Of a stretch of DNA of 64,000 nt, positions 1 to 9,898 are shown one piece after another. The stretch comes from Roseiarcus sp963794155 (GTDB taxonomy: Bacteria; Pseudomonadota; Alphaproteobacteria; Rhizobiales; Beijerinckiaceae). The notes beneath the pieces are model-generated. The model was not told the DNA's origin and made no database searches. It saw nothing but the letters and a program-made list of their open reading frames with translations. The stretch is taken from positions 56,327 through 120,326 of the forward strand of contig CAWCCX010000015.1 of assembly GCA_963794155.1 (NCBI GenBank), written 5' to 3'. A program made the translations under genes and the position numbers. Each line of letters starts with the position of its first letter. The first letter of the stretch is position 1.

Positions 1-205
1 TCGCGCCGCAGAGCAGAAAGACGAGCCGCTTTCGCTCGGAGGCGAGGCTTTCGGCGAGGCCGAGGCTCGCGGTCCGAATCTCTTCGCGGGTCAGCCAGAC
101 GTCGCTGCGGTCGTCGCGCGCTGCCGGGGCCGACTCCAGGGAGGCGATCAGCGGCAGAAGTCCGCCGCAGGAAAAGTCCAAATCGCGCATCGAATTCCGC
201 TGCAT
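1..205 (-). CDS. AMP-dependent acyl/aryl ligase, N-terminal fragment
   Basis: The frame is open on the minus strand from an ATG at 205 (a second ATG is at 190) to the window edge, giving 68 residues. The segment DVWLTREEI, then a helix, then KRLVFLLCGA looks like the first strand-helix unit of ANL-superfamily acyl-CoA synthetases/AMP ligases. The adenylation core would lie outside the window. It is downstream of, and in the same direction as, the SDR and acetyltransferase genes, which suggests one operon for acyl or glycan modification. Family assignment rests on a short segment and is tentative. Confidence 0.5.
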   Translation of the reverse strand, partial: MQRNSMRDLDFSCGGLLPLIASLESAPAARDDRSDVWLTREEIRTASLGLAESLASERKRLVFLLCGA

Positions 206-281
206 CGCAAGTCCGTTCCGCGGACCGTCAAAGGGAGGCGAACGCCTCGCGCCGTCCGGCGTCAAGCTCTCTCGACGCGGG

Positions 282-1034
282 TCATATGACGAGGCCGCCG
301 TCCACCCCGATAACCTGCCCGGTCACATAGGACGAAAGATCGGAGGCGAGAAAGAGGATCACATTGGCGACGTCCTCAGCGACGCCGACCCGGCCCATCG
401 CGATGTGCGCTTCGAGGTTCTTGCGCTTGTCCTCGGGGATGGCTTTGGTCATCGAAGTGTCGATCAGACCCGGCGCTACCGCATTGACGCGGATGTTCAT
501 CGGCGCGAGCTCCTTGGCGGCGGAATAAGTCGCTCCGATCACCGCGGCTTTGGTCGCCGAATAGACGATCTGGCCGCTGTTCCCCCTTCGTCCGACGATC
601 GAGGCGACATTGACGATCGATCCGCTCTTCCGCCTCGCCATGATCCGCGCGGCGAGCTGGGTGACCTTGATCAGCCCGATGACGTTCACGTCGAAGAGCT
701 CGTCGATCTCCGCATCCGAGATCATGCCGATCAGCTTGTCGCGCAGAATGCCGGCGTTGTTGACCAGGATATCGAGGCGCTTGTGGCGCGACATCGCGCT
801 CTGGGCGATCGCAGTCGCGGTGGCGCTCTCCGCCACCGACCCGTAGACGGCGGTGACCCGGTTGGGATAGGCACCCTCCAACTCGGCAAAACTCGCCGTG
901 GCCTCGTTCGAAGGGCGCGCGTTGAGCACCACGCTGCAACCGGCCTTGAGCAGGCCTTCGGCGGCGGCCCGGCCAATGCCGCGCGACGCGCCGGTCACCA
1001 CGGCTACGCGGCCGCTCAAGTCGATGGCGGTCAT
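282..1034 (-). CDS. SDR-family 3-oxoacyl-[ACP] reductase-like enzyme
   Basis: A 250-residue classical short-chain dehydrogenase. Visible motifs are the cofactor loop TGASRGIG (residues 14-21), NNAG (92-95), the catalytic serine in VNVAS (about 145) and YSATK (Tyr158, Lys162), with the usual DGG near the C-terminus. Length and motifs match FabG-type NADPH-dependent 3-oxoacyl-ACP reductases. It lies 39 bp after the acetyltransferase gene and just upstream of the adenylating enzyme fragment on the same strand, so it probably reduces a carrier- or CoA-bound acyl group in a dedicated pathway rather than being the housekeeping FabG. The substrate cannot be read from the sequence. Confidence 0.85.
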   Translation of the reverse strand: MTAIDLSGRVAVVTGASRGIGRAAAEGLLKAGCSVVLNARPSNEATASFAELEGAYPNRVTAVYGSVAESATATAIAQSAMSRHKRLDILVNNAGILRDKLIGMISDAEIDELFDVNVIGLIKVTQLAARIMARRKSGSIVNVASIVGRRGNSGQIVYSATKAAVIGATYSAAKELAPMNIRVNAVAPGLIDTSMTKAIPEDKRKNLEAHIAMGRVGVAEDVANVILFLASDLSSYVTGQVIGVDGGLVI

Positions 1035-1073
1035 GGGCTATGCACGCGAGTCAAATCGGGCCGCCGGTCCGGC

Positions 1074-1583
1074 TCACGAGGCCGCTTTTTCGTCAGGCGC
1101 GGAGGAAGCCGTCCCGAAGTCGGGTCGCACCATGCGATTGATGATGCCCCATCGCCCGGTTTGAATGCCCTTCTCCATAACGCGGGCAGGATTTCCCGAC
1201 ACCAGGCAATTTGAGGGCACGTCCTTCATGACCACGCTCGCCACGGCGACGACGCAGTTGTCGCCCACTCGGACGCCGGGCATGATGATGCTGTGGGCGC
1301 CGATCTGACATTCCTTTCCGATCCAGGTGTCCAGATGCAGCCGGCGCGGGTAGTCGTGGGTGAGAACGCAGGCGCCGAAGTTAACCGCCGTGCTTTCGCC
1401 GATATGAACGCCTGCTGGATAGCTCTTGTCCAGTTTGGCTGAAAACGAGATCCGGCAATCCGGCCCGATGTCCATTCCCCACAGCTTATTGAAATAAAGG
1501 CGGCGCAGTTCCGTGAACAGTGGGCGAAGATCCCGGCGTACGACCGCCAGGACACCGATCGTGCGCGAGCGGGAAAGCGTCAT
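1074..1583 (-). CDS. Hexapeptide-repeat (left-handed beta-helix) O-acetyltransferase
   Basis: 169 residues with repeated hexapeptide turns (IGESTAV, IGKECQIGAHSIIMPGVRVGDNCVV) followed by SGNPARV, the signature of the maltose/serine O-acetyltransferase and WcaF/WbbJ-like group. The likely catalytic histidine is His76 in LTHDYPRRL. An SD-like GGAG lies 7 nt before the ATG. As the first gene of the minus-strand group with the SDR and AMP ligase, it would acetylate a sugar or other hydroxylated acceptor. The acceptor is unknown; a polysaccharide or glycolipid is an inference from the family. Confidence 0.8.
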   Translation of the reverse strand: MTLSRSRTIGVLAVVRRDLRPLFTELRRLYFNKLWGMDIGPDCRISFSAKLDKSYPAGVHIGESTAVNFGACVLTHDYPRRLHLDTWIGKECQIGAHSIIMPGVRVGDNCVVAVASVVMKDVPSNCLVSGNPARVMEKGIQTGRWGIINRMVRPDFGTASSAPDEKAAS

Positions 1584-1964
1584 GGTCGAACTCCGTCAGT
1601 CGATGCGCGCCGAAACGCTCGTAGGCATCCTTGGGCCGCTCCGTTTGACGAATCGCTCCTGGTACAATCGACGTTATGTGTATAGGGGAGGCCGTAACTC
1701 ATTTCGGCGAAAATGTATAGCGAGGACTTAAATCGCCCTTCCTTAGTGGAACTGAGAATAGAAAAACCGACACGCAATTGCCGGATCGTATCCCCTGATC
1801 TGTTTGCTCAAATCCGAGCGGACATGCGTCCGTCGCCCGCGCCGGTAGCCATCGGAGCTTGTGCGTACGCTAGGGGTATGAATTTCTTATGGCAAGTCCA
1901 ATCGGCGCGGCCCGCGCTAGTTGGGGGCGTGAGGACGTCGTTGGAGGGCGCAAGCGCCGGCGGC
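1584..1964. other. Intergenic region upstream of the acetyltransferase gene
   Basis: No convincing gene is seen. The stretch is less GC-rich than its surroundings and must carry the promoter of the minus-strand operon. It directly abuts an alcohol dehydrogenase remnant on the plus strand, so part of it is probably debris of a deletion. Confidence 0.5.
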
Positions 1965-2147
1965 GCCTCGTTCGCGTTCGGCGGCGCGCGCGGGCGCACC
2001 GACGTGCCCAGGATCGTCGACTGGTACATGGCCGGCAAAATCCAGATCGATCCGCTCATCACCAGCCGCCTGAAGCTCGACGACATCAACCAAGGGTTCG
2101 AGATGATGCACAAGGGCGAAGGCATCCGCAGCGTGGTCGTGTATTAG
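1965..2147 (+). pseudogene. 3' remnant of a class III zinc alcohol dehydrogenase / S-(hydroxymethyl)glutathione dehydrogenase
   Basis: The last 60 codons before the TAG at 2145-2147 encode SFAFGGARGRTDVP, then IVDWYMAGKIQIDPLIT, and end in IRSVVVY. This is the characteristic C-terminus of class III (glutathione-dependent formaldehyde) dehydrogenases. Nothing upstream in the same frame resembles the other ~310 residues of the family, so only the tail survives. It is a deletion remnant next to the AraC regulator; the regulator may originally have served this lost gene, which is speculation. Confidence 0.75.
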
Positions 2148-2235
2148 CGCGTGGCGCGAAAAGTGCCTCTGCCCAAGCCCGAAAAGAGCTCGCGCACGCA
2201 AAATACCGTTGCGGCGCCGGTGAAAATGGGTGAGT

Positions 2236-2256
2236 ATTACCCAGGTGCGGGGTAAT
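2236..2256. promoter_or_regulatory. Perfect inverted repeat ATTACCC-N7-GGGTAAT
   Basis: Seven-base arms separated by seven bases, 148 bp before the AraC-family start and 89 bp after the dehydrogenase remnant. The dyad and spacing suit a dimeric regulator operator. No protein is assigned. Confidence 0.45.
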
Positions 2257-2403
2257 CCATAAGCGTTCCGATATACGGCGTGGTTAGCGCGGTCGCCGAC
2301 CTCGCGCGCCGGGTTCGGCCTCAAACCTCGAACGCCCCGCCTGACGTTGGTCGGTGGTCCGCCACGGCCGGCGAGCGAACCGATCGTTGGTTTGGAGGCG
2401 CGC

Positions 2404-3390
2404 GTGTCGACGCCCATCGTCTTCGATGAACCGAAAAGTCTGGCGCCGCTCGTCCTGTCGAGCGACTCCTTTGGCGCCCGCGAACGATTTGACGCGTGGC
2501 GCGAAGAATTGATGCTGCGGGTCATTCGGGTTGATGTCGACGTTCCCGACAAGACGAACTTTCGCACCCGTCTTCGGGTCCTGAACTTGCCCAATATCGC
2601 GATCATCGAACGGCGATCGACGCCAAGCGTGGTCAAGCGGACCCCTGAGTTGGTCCGTGACGGGGACGACGCGCTCGTGTTCACACTCCCCTGGGGAAAA
2701 ACCATCGATATTCGCGCCGGACTCGATGAGGCGCGCGTCGGCCCTGGAGAGGCGATCATCACGTCCTTGAACGAGGTCGGCAGTCTGCGTACGCCGGCCG
2801 GCGTTCGTGGGCTCTCGCTGCGCATCGCTCGCAAGGCGGCGCTGAGCGTCGCGCCCGATGCCGAGAGACTCGTCAATCGCCCGATCAAGCTCGACGGGGC
2901 GGCGTTTGCGATCCTGAATTCCTATGTCGTCTCGCTCATGTCGGCTCCGCGCGGGCTGCCCCTCTCGCTCGCCCGTCTGGCGGATCACCAGGTTCGGGAA
3001 TTGCTGGCGCATATTTTCGATCCCGCCGGCGATCTCGCCCGCGCCCACGTTTACGGCGGGATCAAGGCCGCGCGACTGCGCGCGGTGGTGCGAGACATCG
3101 ACCGGCGCCTGGCCGACCCCGATCTCAACGCCGCGGCGGTCGGGCGAAGGCTTCAACTGTCGGAGCGCTATGTCCAGCAATTGCTGGAAGGCGGCGGCGA
3201 GTCGTTTTCCCTTTATGTACGGGGGATGCGCCTCAAACGGGCGCGTCAACTGTTAGGTGATTCGCTGACCGCCCATCTGCGCATTGCCGACATCGCCGCG
3301 ATGGCGGGATTCAACGACCTTTCGCACTTCAATCGAATGTTCCGCTCCTATTTCGGCGAAACGCCCTCCGACGCCCGACGCGCGCGATAA
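2404..3390 (+). CDS. AraC-family transcriptional regulator with AraC-type ligand-binding-like domain
   Basis: 328 residues. The N-terminal two thirds resemble the AraC_binding_2 domain seen in many Rhizobiales regulators (residues roughly 20-190). The C-terminal ~100 residues hold the two helix-turn-helix motifs, ending in IADIAAMAGFNDLSHFNRMF and FGETPSDARR. I chose the GTG at 2404 because GGAGG at 2394-2398 lies 5 nt upstream; an upstream TTG at 2347 has no comparable site. It reads toward the glycine-rich PEP-CTERM gene 219 bp downstream and is a plausible regulator of it, but linkage is the only evidence. Confidence 0.85.
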   Translation: MSTPIVFDEPKSLAPLVLSSDSFGARERFDAWREELMLRVIRVDVDVPDKTNFRTRLRVLNLPNIAIIERRSTPSVVKRTPELVRDGDDALVFTLPWGKTIDIRAGLDEARVGPGEAIITSLNEVGSLRTPAGVRGLSLRIARKAALSVAPDAERLVNRPIKLDGAAFAILNSYVVSLMSAPRGLPLSLARLADHQVRELLAHIFDPAGDLARAHVYGGIKAARLRAVVRDIDRRLADPDLNAAAVGRRLQLSERYVQQLLEGGGESFSLYVRGMRLKRARQLLGDSLTAHLRIADIAAMAGFNDLSHFNRMFRSYFGETPSDARRAR

Positions 3391-3609
3391 CCCGACGTAT
3401 GCGCTGCATCGCGCGCTCGAGGACGCAAGCCGCCAGTGCGCCTCAGCCCGGATTGGATGCGCTCCAGACCAAGACGTCGCGCCGCGGCCCGCGCTACGAT
3501 CGCCGCTCTCAACGGAATGAGGCCGGGCGGACGGCTTGGCCGACGACGCTCGATCGCCAGAGCGTCCAAGAGGACGAAGCTTGGGGAACGGCCGCAAGGA
3601 AATCGCGCC

Positions 3610-6600
3610 ATGAATTTTGCGACGGCGGCGAACGGAAACCGAAGCACGGCGGCCTCGCGGTCGCTTTGGCGCATGGCTGCGGCGCCGCTGGCGGTGGCTC
3701 TGGCGATGACCTGGAGCGGGAAGGCCGCCGCCGATCCGCCGCCCTATGATTACACTTATATGGGCGCGAGCGGCGGTACAGACCTGAACGGCGTGGGGAT
3801 CGCGGGCGATCCTGCGCCGCAGACGCCCGTGGCCGCTGGGCCGACGTCCGCGCCGATCAATCTGAGCGTACTCTACATCGGCGGCAACGGGGGCAACGGA
3901 GCGCTCAGCTTTGACGCGACGCCTGCGCATAGCGGCGGCGCCGCCGGCGGCGCCGACGCCGACGGGCTCCTCACCGGCACGACCACCTCCACCCTGACGC
4001 TGTGGCAGGCCGCCCTCGGCGGCAACGGCGGCAACAGCGGAAACACCCCCCTCGACAACGCCGGAAGAACCGACAGCGAAGGCGCGGGCGGCGAGGCGAG
4101 CTCGATTCTCATGCTCGACGACACCAGCGCGAGCGCGATCACGATCACGACCACCGCCCAGGCCGGCAATCCCGGGACCGGCGGCTATGTTGCGGTGCAG
4201 CCCGGAGCCAACGCCACCGCGAACACGAACATAAGGGGCGTCGGCGCCGTGATCGGCGCAAGCGTGGCGACCGGCGGCGCCGGCTTTTCGGCGGCAATAC
4301 CGTCCAACGGCACGGCCGGCGGCTACGCGCAAGCGCAGACCGTTGTCAAAGCGATCGGCGACAATCCGGCGATGGCGACGGCGACCGCAACCGGAGGCGA
4401 GGGCGGCGTCGCCGCCGGCGAGGGCGCTCCGGCGTGACCGGCGGCGCTGGCGGCGGCGCGAGCGCGAACGCCTTCGCCAGTTCCGGCACCGGTGCGGTCA
4501 CGGTCACCGCGAGCCAGATCGGCGGCGCCGGCGGAGCGGGCTCCGGCGGCGGGACGGGCGGCGCTGGCGCTTCGTCCGTCATGATGAACGAGGCCGACGG
4601 CCGGACGAAGGGGTCTCTCATCATCAACCAGACCGCCCAAGGCGGCGCCGGCGGCGACTTCTGGTTATTTTGTGCAGAACGGAGGCAACCCCGAAACTTT
4701 TGTCGCCGGCGCCGGGGGCGGCGCCGATTCCGAGTTGATGCTGAACGCCGCCTCGCCGAGCTTTGAAGCGAGCTCTCTCGAGGGGACCGCAACCGCCATC
4801 GGCGGCAACGCGGGCGCGGCCAGCGGCGGGGCCAATCTCAGCGCTCCGTCGGCGGGCGGCGACGCGACGGCGGTCGCCAATCTCGCCGGCGCCGGCGATG
4901 TGACCGCCAACGCCGTCGCTCAAGGCGGCGCCGGCTCGCTCGCTCCGCTCGGGGTTTACCGTCCCGGAGGAGGGCAGGCCACGGCGAATGCGACGGCGTT
5001 GGCGACAGGCGGCCATGCAGCGAGCGCACTTGCCTCCGCGACCGGGGGCAGCCTCGCCGGATTCGGCGTGAACCTCGTCAACGCGGCCACCGCCAGCGCA
5101 CACTCGGGCTCCGGAACCGTCACCGTAACTGCGATCCAAACCGGCGGCAGCAGCCCGATCATGACGTTGGACCAGTATGATTTGGTCGGCGGCACCGGGG
5201 CCGGCGGCGATTCGGCCCTGGTCACCCAAGCGTTCGGCCCGGATGCGGCGCTGGCGGTATCGGGTTCGACCAGCGGCGCGCTGATTCTGAATCAGACCGC
5301 CATCGGCGGCAACGGTTTCGGCGCGGGCGGCGCTGCCACATCCGAGCTGACGATTGTCGATTCGACGGCGAGCGTTGTCAAAGGTTACGCGACAGCGATT
5401 GGCGGCGCCTCCGGCGAGTTAGGCTCGCCGCAGCCTCCGGATAATATTGAAGGGGCCGATCCGGGCGGCATGGCGACCGCGACGGTTTCGGTGTCGTCGA
5501 CGATCGGCGCCGCGGTGATAGCGTCGGCAACCCAGATCGGCGGCAATGGGGGGAACGGAGTCCTCGGCGACGTGGCCGGCGCTGGGGCGAACTCGACCAT
5601 GAACAACGCGGCTTTGGGCTCGACCACGGGCGCGCTTACCCTCATTCAAAAGGCGGTCGGTGGAAACGGCGGCACTGCCGACGCCACGAGCACTCCGGGC
5701 GCCGCGGGCGCCGCCTCGTCGACCCTGTCGGTGACCGACTCCAGGGCGAGTATGCTTTCGGGCACGGCGGCGGCGGTCGGCGGCGCCGGCGGCGGCTCCG
5801 GAAATTCATCGGTCGCGGCAGCCAGCGGCGGCGCGGCGACGGCCTCGATTTCGCTCGCCTCCGCGATCGGCGCCGCAGTCAGCGCCGAGGTGGACCAGAC
5901 TGGGGGCGCCGGCGGCGACGGAACCAACGGGGCCAGCGGCGGGGCCGGCGCCAACTCGATCCTGGACAGCGAAACAGGGTCGCCGAATCCGGTGGTCAGC
6001 GGCTCGACGACGGGCGCTCTCAGTCTCACACAAAAGGCCGTCGGCGGAGACGGCGGCTCCAGCGACACGGGAACCCCGGGCGCGGCGGGCAGCGCCTCGT
6101 CGACCATGTACGTGACCGACTCTTTAGCGAGCGCGCTCTCGGGCACGGTGACGGCGGTCGGCGGCAAGGGCGGCGGCTCCGGCAGCGCGGCCGTAGGGGC
6201 GGCCGACGGCGGCGTGGCGGCGGCCTTGATCGGGATGACATCCAACGTCAACGGCGCGGCGGTTACCGCGCAGGCGATCCAGATCGGCGGCGCGGGCGGC
6301 GACGGGACGAATGGCGCCAACGGCGGCGCCGGGGCCGCCTCGTCGCTCGACACCGCGGTTCAGGGCTCGACCAGCGGGAGCCTGACCCTCATCCAGAATG
6401 CCGAGGGCGGCGCGGGCGGCTCCAGCGATACCGGTACGCCGGGCGCGGGCGGGGTCGCCTCTTCGACCCTCAATGTGTTCGACACCAGCGCGAGCCAGGT
6501 CACGGGTTCAGTCACCGCAATTGGCGGCGCCGGAGGAAGCGCGGGCGTCGGCAGCGGCGCAAACGGCGCCGCCGCGAGCGTCTCGGTTTCCGTCGGCTCC

Positions 6601-8196
6601 GGAATTGGCGGTGCGGTCAAGGCTATAGCGGAGCAGGTGGGAGGGAACGGCGGCTTGGGATTCAACGGCGCCAACGGCGGCGCCGGCGCCGACTCAAATC
6701 TGTCGACCACCGCCGGGAGCCAGGTCGTCAGCGCCACAACGACCGGCGGCGCGGTCACCCTGGAGCAGACTGCAATCGGCGGTAATGGCGGCTCAAGCAT
6801 CGGAGGAATGGCCGGCGCGGCGGGCAACGCCTCGTCGACCCTGGTCTATACGGACGGTTACGCAAGCTCGCTGTCAGCAGCCGCGTCGGCAGGCGGGGGC
6901 AGGGGCGGCGACGTTTCCGGCCAGGGCTTGACCGCCGGCAACGGCGGGACAGGGACTGCATCGGTCTCCCTGACCTCTACGATTGGCGCGCCAGTCAGCG
7001 CCGCAGCCATCCAGGCGGGCGGCGCCGGAGGCATCGGAACCGGCGGCGCCGACGGCGGCAACGGGGCCAACTCGGTCCTGGTGACCAGTCCGACGGCTGC
7101 CAATCCTGCGGTCGTCGGCTCGACCACGGGACCGCTCTTCCTGCAGCAGTCGGCGCTCGGCGGCGCCGCCGGCAGCAGCGACACAGGCGCGGCCGGCGTC
7201 GCCGGCAATGGCGTCTCGATTCTGGTGGTTCAGGACAGCGCGGCCAGCTCGCTCAGAGGGCTGACGCAGGCGTTCGGCGGAACCGGCGGCAGCACGATGA
7301 GCGGAACGGCGAGTCCAGGCGGCAACGCAACCTCGAAGGTGAACCTCACCTCCACCGTCTATGGAGCGCCGGTGAACGCCGAGGCGCGCGCTTTTGCCGG
7401 GGCTGGCGGTTCGACCGGCTCGCCGGGACAATATGCCTCGTCGGGCCAGGCGATCGCTCATGCGACCGTCTCGTCGTACGGCGGCGCTGAAAACACCGCC
7501 ATCGCCGTCGCCGGGACCCTGTCGCCGGATGACACGCAGACGAGCCCGGTCGCGGTAACGGCGTCGAGCGAAGTGCAGGCTCAGGGCGCGTTCGCGAGCC
7601 ATGCGCTCGCCAACACCGGCGCCGCTTCCTACCCGACCGACCCGAGCGGCGATGTGACCGCTAGCTTCGCCGGCGCCACGGCTTCGCCAACCGGCGTTGT
7701 CGTGCCCGGGGCGCCCGCCGGCTCGGTGGTGCTTGGAACGTCGACCATCACGGCGGACTACGTGTCCGGGATGTCGGGCACGGAGACGGTGACCGACACC
7801 GTCACCTTCAGCGTGCTCGGAAGCAGTCTGACCGGCGCCCTCCTCTACGTCGACAATTTCACCGAGCTCGGGTTTACCGGCTCCGGTCACGAAACGACAA
7901 TTGTGGATGCGTTGACCGGCATCGATACGGTCACCCTTACATTCATGGCCACGGCTGTCGGGGATGCAAGTCTTAGCGGGACGTTTGCGCTTCTGGACCC
8001 GCCGCCGAGCTTGACCGGCAGCTTCAATGACGTCTTCGGCTCGTTCGGCCCCGGCGGGTTCAGCGTCAACAACGAGCTGTTCAGCCTCGCCGCTCCCCCT
8101 GTGCCCGAGCCCTCGACCTGGGCAATGCTGCTCTTCGGGTTCGCCGCCATCGCGCTCCGCTTCGCGATGGGTAAAAAAACCTCGGCCAGAGCCTGA
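3610..8196 (+). CDS. Giant glycine-rich repeat protein with PEP-CTERM sorting signal (two compensating frameshifts)
   Basis: After correction the product is about 1,528 residues. It starts MNFATAANG with an AAGGA site, has a hydrophobic signal segment (MAAAPLAVALAMTW) and an AAADPPP cleavage region. The body is Gly/Ala/Ser/Thr-rich with recurring IGGNGG, GGAGG and VGGAGGGSG runs. The tail is VPEPSTWAMLLFGFAAIALRF followed by a basic end, a classic PEP-CTERM signal processed by exosortase. The frame is lost near 4431, where one extra G would restore APGVTGGAGGG, and regained near 4663, where one T is surplus. Net frame is unchanged, and the sequence between reads as the same repeat type. It is probably a surface or biofilm-matrix protein; function is not shown. 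Confidence 0.8.
5260..7490 (+). repeat. About six tandem ~120-residue repeats within the glycine-rich protein
   Basis: Each unit runs GSTTGALTLIQKAVGG..., then a SSTL(S/N)V(T/F)D block, an A(V/I)GG(A/K)GG block, a STIGA-V block and a Q-GGAGG(D)GTNGA-GGAGA(N)S block. Units begin near 5260, 5618, 6001, 6364, 6736 and 7117, so the period is 358-383 bp. The units are diverged rather than identical, indicating old internal duplication. Confidence 0.75.
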
Positions 8197-8362
8197 GCCT
8201 CGGCCGGAGCCTGAGCCTTGGCAAGGAGATGCGGGCGATTTGCGCCATGCTGCGGGATTCCCGCGAGCGGCGCCGACGGCGACGGTATTTGCCGGTTGTC
8301 ACTCAAAGCCTTGTCGTCTAAGGCGACGTGGGGATGTCGGACCCGTCGCCAGCGGCGCCGCG

Positions 8363-9898
8363 ATGCTTCGGTTCCCGGCTCCCAACGCGAGGCCGTCCTT
8401 GTTTCCCAAGCCGTCGCCGCAGCTTCTGCCTAACACCTACGCCTATGAAACCCAGCCGATGGTCAAGCCGACCGGGTTTCGCGAATATGACGCGCGCTGG
8501 ATCTTCGAGCGGGAGATCAACCTGATGGGCGCCGAGGCGCTGGGGCTCGGCCTCGCGCGCCTGCTCAAGGAGCTTGAGGTCAAGCGCGAGATCGTCGTCG
8601 GCCACGACTTCCGTAGCTATTCGGCCTCGATCAAGCTGGCGATGACCGCGGGGCTGATGGCCGGCGGGGCGCAGGTGCGGGACATCGGGTTGGCGGTCAC
8701 GCCGATGGCCTATTTCGCCCAGTTCGCGCTCGATGTGCCGGCGGTGGCAATGGTGACCGCCTCGCACAACGACAACGGCTGGACGGGCGTCAAGATGGGC
8801 GCGGCGCGGCCGGTGACGTTCGGACCCGACGAGATCGCGCGGCTGCGCGACATCGTCATCGCCGGCGATTTTGCTTACGAGGCCGGCGGCGGCTATGAAT
8901 TCGTGGCTGATTTTCCCGCCCGCTACATCGCCGACTTGACCGCTCGGCCGAAGCTTGCCCGTAGCCTCAAGGTCGTCGCCGCCTGCGGCAACGGCACCGC
9001 CGGCGCGTTCGCGCCCAAGCTCCTGAGCGCGCTCGGGGTTGAAGTCGTCCCCCTCGACTGCGATCTCGACTTCACCTTCCCGCATTACAATCCGAATCCC
9101 GAGGATATGCAGATGCTGCGCACGATGGCGGCAGCGGCAATCCAGACCCGCGCCGATCTCGCGCTTGGCTTCGACGGCGACGGCGACCGCTGCGGCGTCG
9201 TCGACAACGAGGGCCATGAGATCTTCGCCGACAAGATCGGGGTCATGCTGGCGCGCGATCTCTCGAGGCGGCGCGCGGGCGCGACTTTCGTCGTCGACGT
9301 CAAGTCGACCGGGTTGTTCAAGACCGATCCGGTTCTCGCCGCCCACGGCGCCAGGGTCGACTTCTGGAAGACCGGCCATTCGCACATCAAGCGCCGCGTT
9401 CGGGACTTGAACGCGCTCGCCGGATTCGAGAAGTCCGGCCATTTCTTTTTTGGCCCGCCGATCGGGCGCGGCTACGACGACGGATTCGTCACCGCGATCG
9501 CCATTCTCGATATGCTGGACCGGAACCCCGGCAAGTCGATCGCCGATCTTTATCGCGACCTGCCCAAGACCTGGGCCTCGCCGACGATGTCGCCGCACTG
9601 CGCCGACGAGGTCAAATACGCAGTCGCGGATCGCGTCGTTGAGCGGTTCAAGGCAATGCAGGCGCGAGGCGAGCCGTTCGCCGGCCAGCCGATCCGTGAT
9701 CTGATCACCCTCAATGGCGTTAGGGTTACGGTGAAGGACGGCGCCTGGGGGCTCGTGCGCGCGTCGTCGAACAAGCCGGAACTGGTCGTCGTCGTCGAAA
9801 GCCCGGTGTCGGAAAAGGGTATGCGGGCGATGTTCGAGGCTCTCGACCGGGTTCTGCGCGAGAATCCCGAAGTTGGCGCCTATAACCAGACGATCTGA
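8363..9898 (+). CDS. Phosphomannomutase/phosphoglucomutase (alpha-D-phosphohexomutase)
   Basis: 511 residues from the ATG at 8363. The phosphoserine loop is TASHN (Ser134), the magnesium loop is GFDGDGDR (269-276), the sugar-specificity loop reads GFEKSGHFFFG, and the phosphate-binding domain 4 has RASSNKPELVVVVES. This interconverts hexose 6- and 1-phosphates for nucleotide-sugar and exopolysaccharide synthesis. The family name (ManB/AlgC/Pgm) cannot be narrowed from sequence alone. Its TGA overlaps the ATG of the glycosylase gene, so the two are translationally coupled. Open sequence further upstream is only read-through of the preceding region. Confidence 0.9.
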   Translation: MLRFPAPNARPSLFPKPSPQLLPNTYAYETQPMVKPTGFREYDARWIFEREINLMGAEALGLGLARLLKELEVKREIVVGHDFRSYSASIKLAMTAGLMAGGAQVRDIGLAVTPMAYFAQFALDVPAVAMVTASHNDNGWTGVKMGAARPVTFGPDEIARLRDIVIAGDFAYEAGGGYEFVADFPARYIADLTARPKLARSLKVVAACGNGTAGAFAPKLLSALGVEVVPLDCDLDFTFPHYNPNPEDMQMLRTMAAAAIQTRADLALGFDGDGDRCGVVDNEGHEIFADKIGVMLARDLSRRRAGATFVVDVKSTGLFKTDPVLAAHGARVDFWKTGHSHIKRRVRDLNALAGFEKSGHFFFGPPIGRGYDDGFVTAIAILDMLDRNPGKSIADLYRDLPKTWASPTMSPHCADEVKYAVADRVVERFKAMQARGEPFAGQPIRDLITLNGVRVTVKDGAWGLVRASSNKPELVVVVESPVSEKGMRAMFEALDRVLRENPEVGAYNQTI

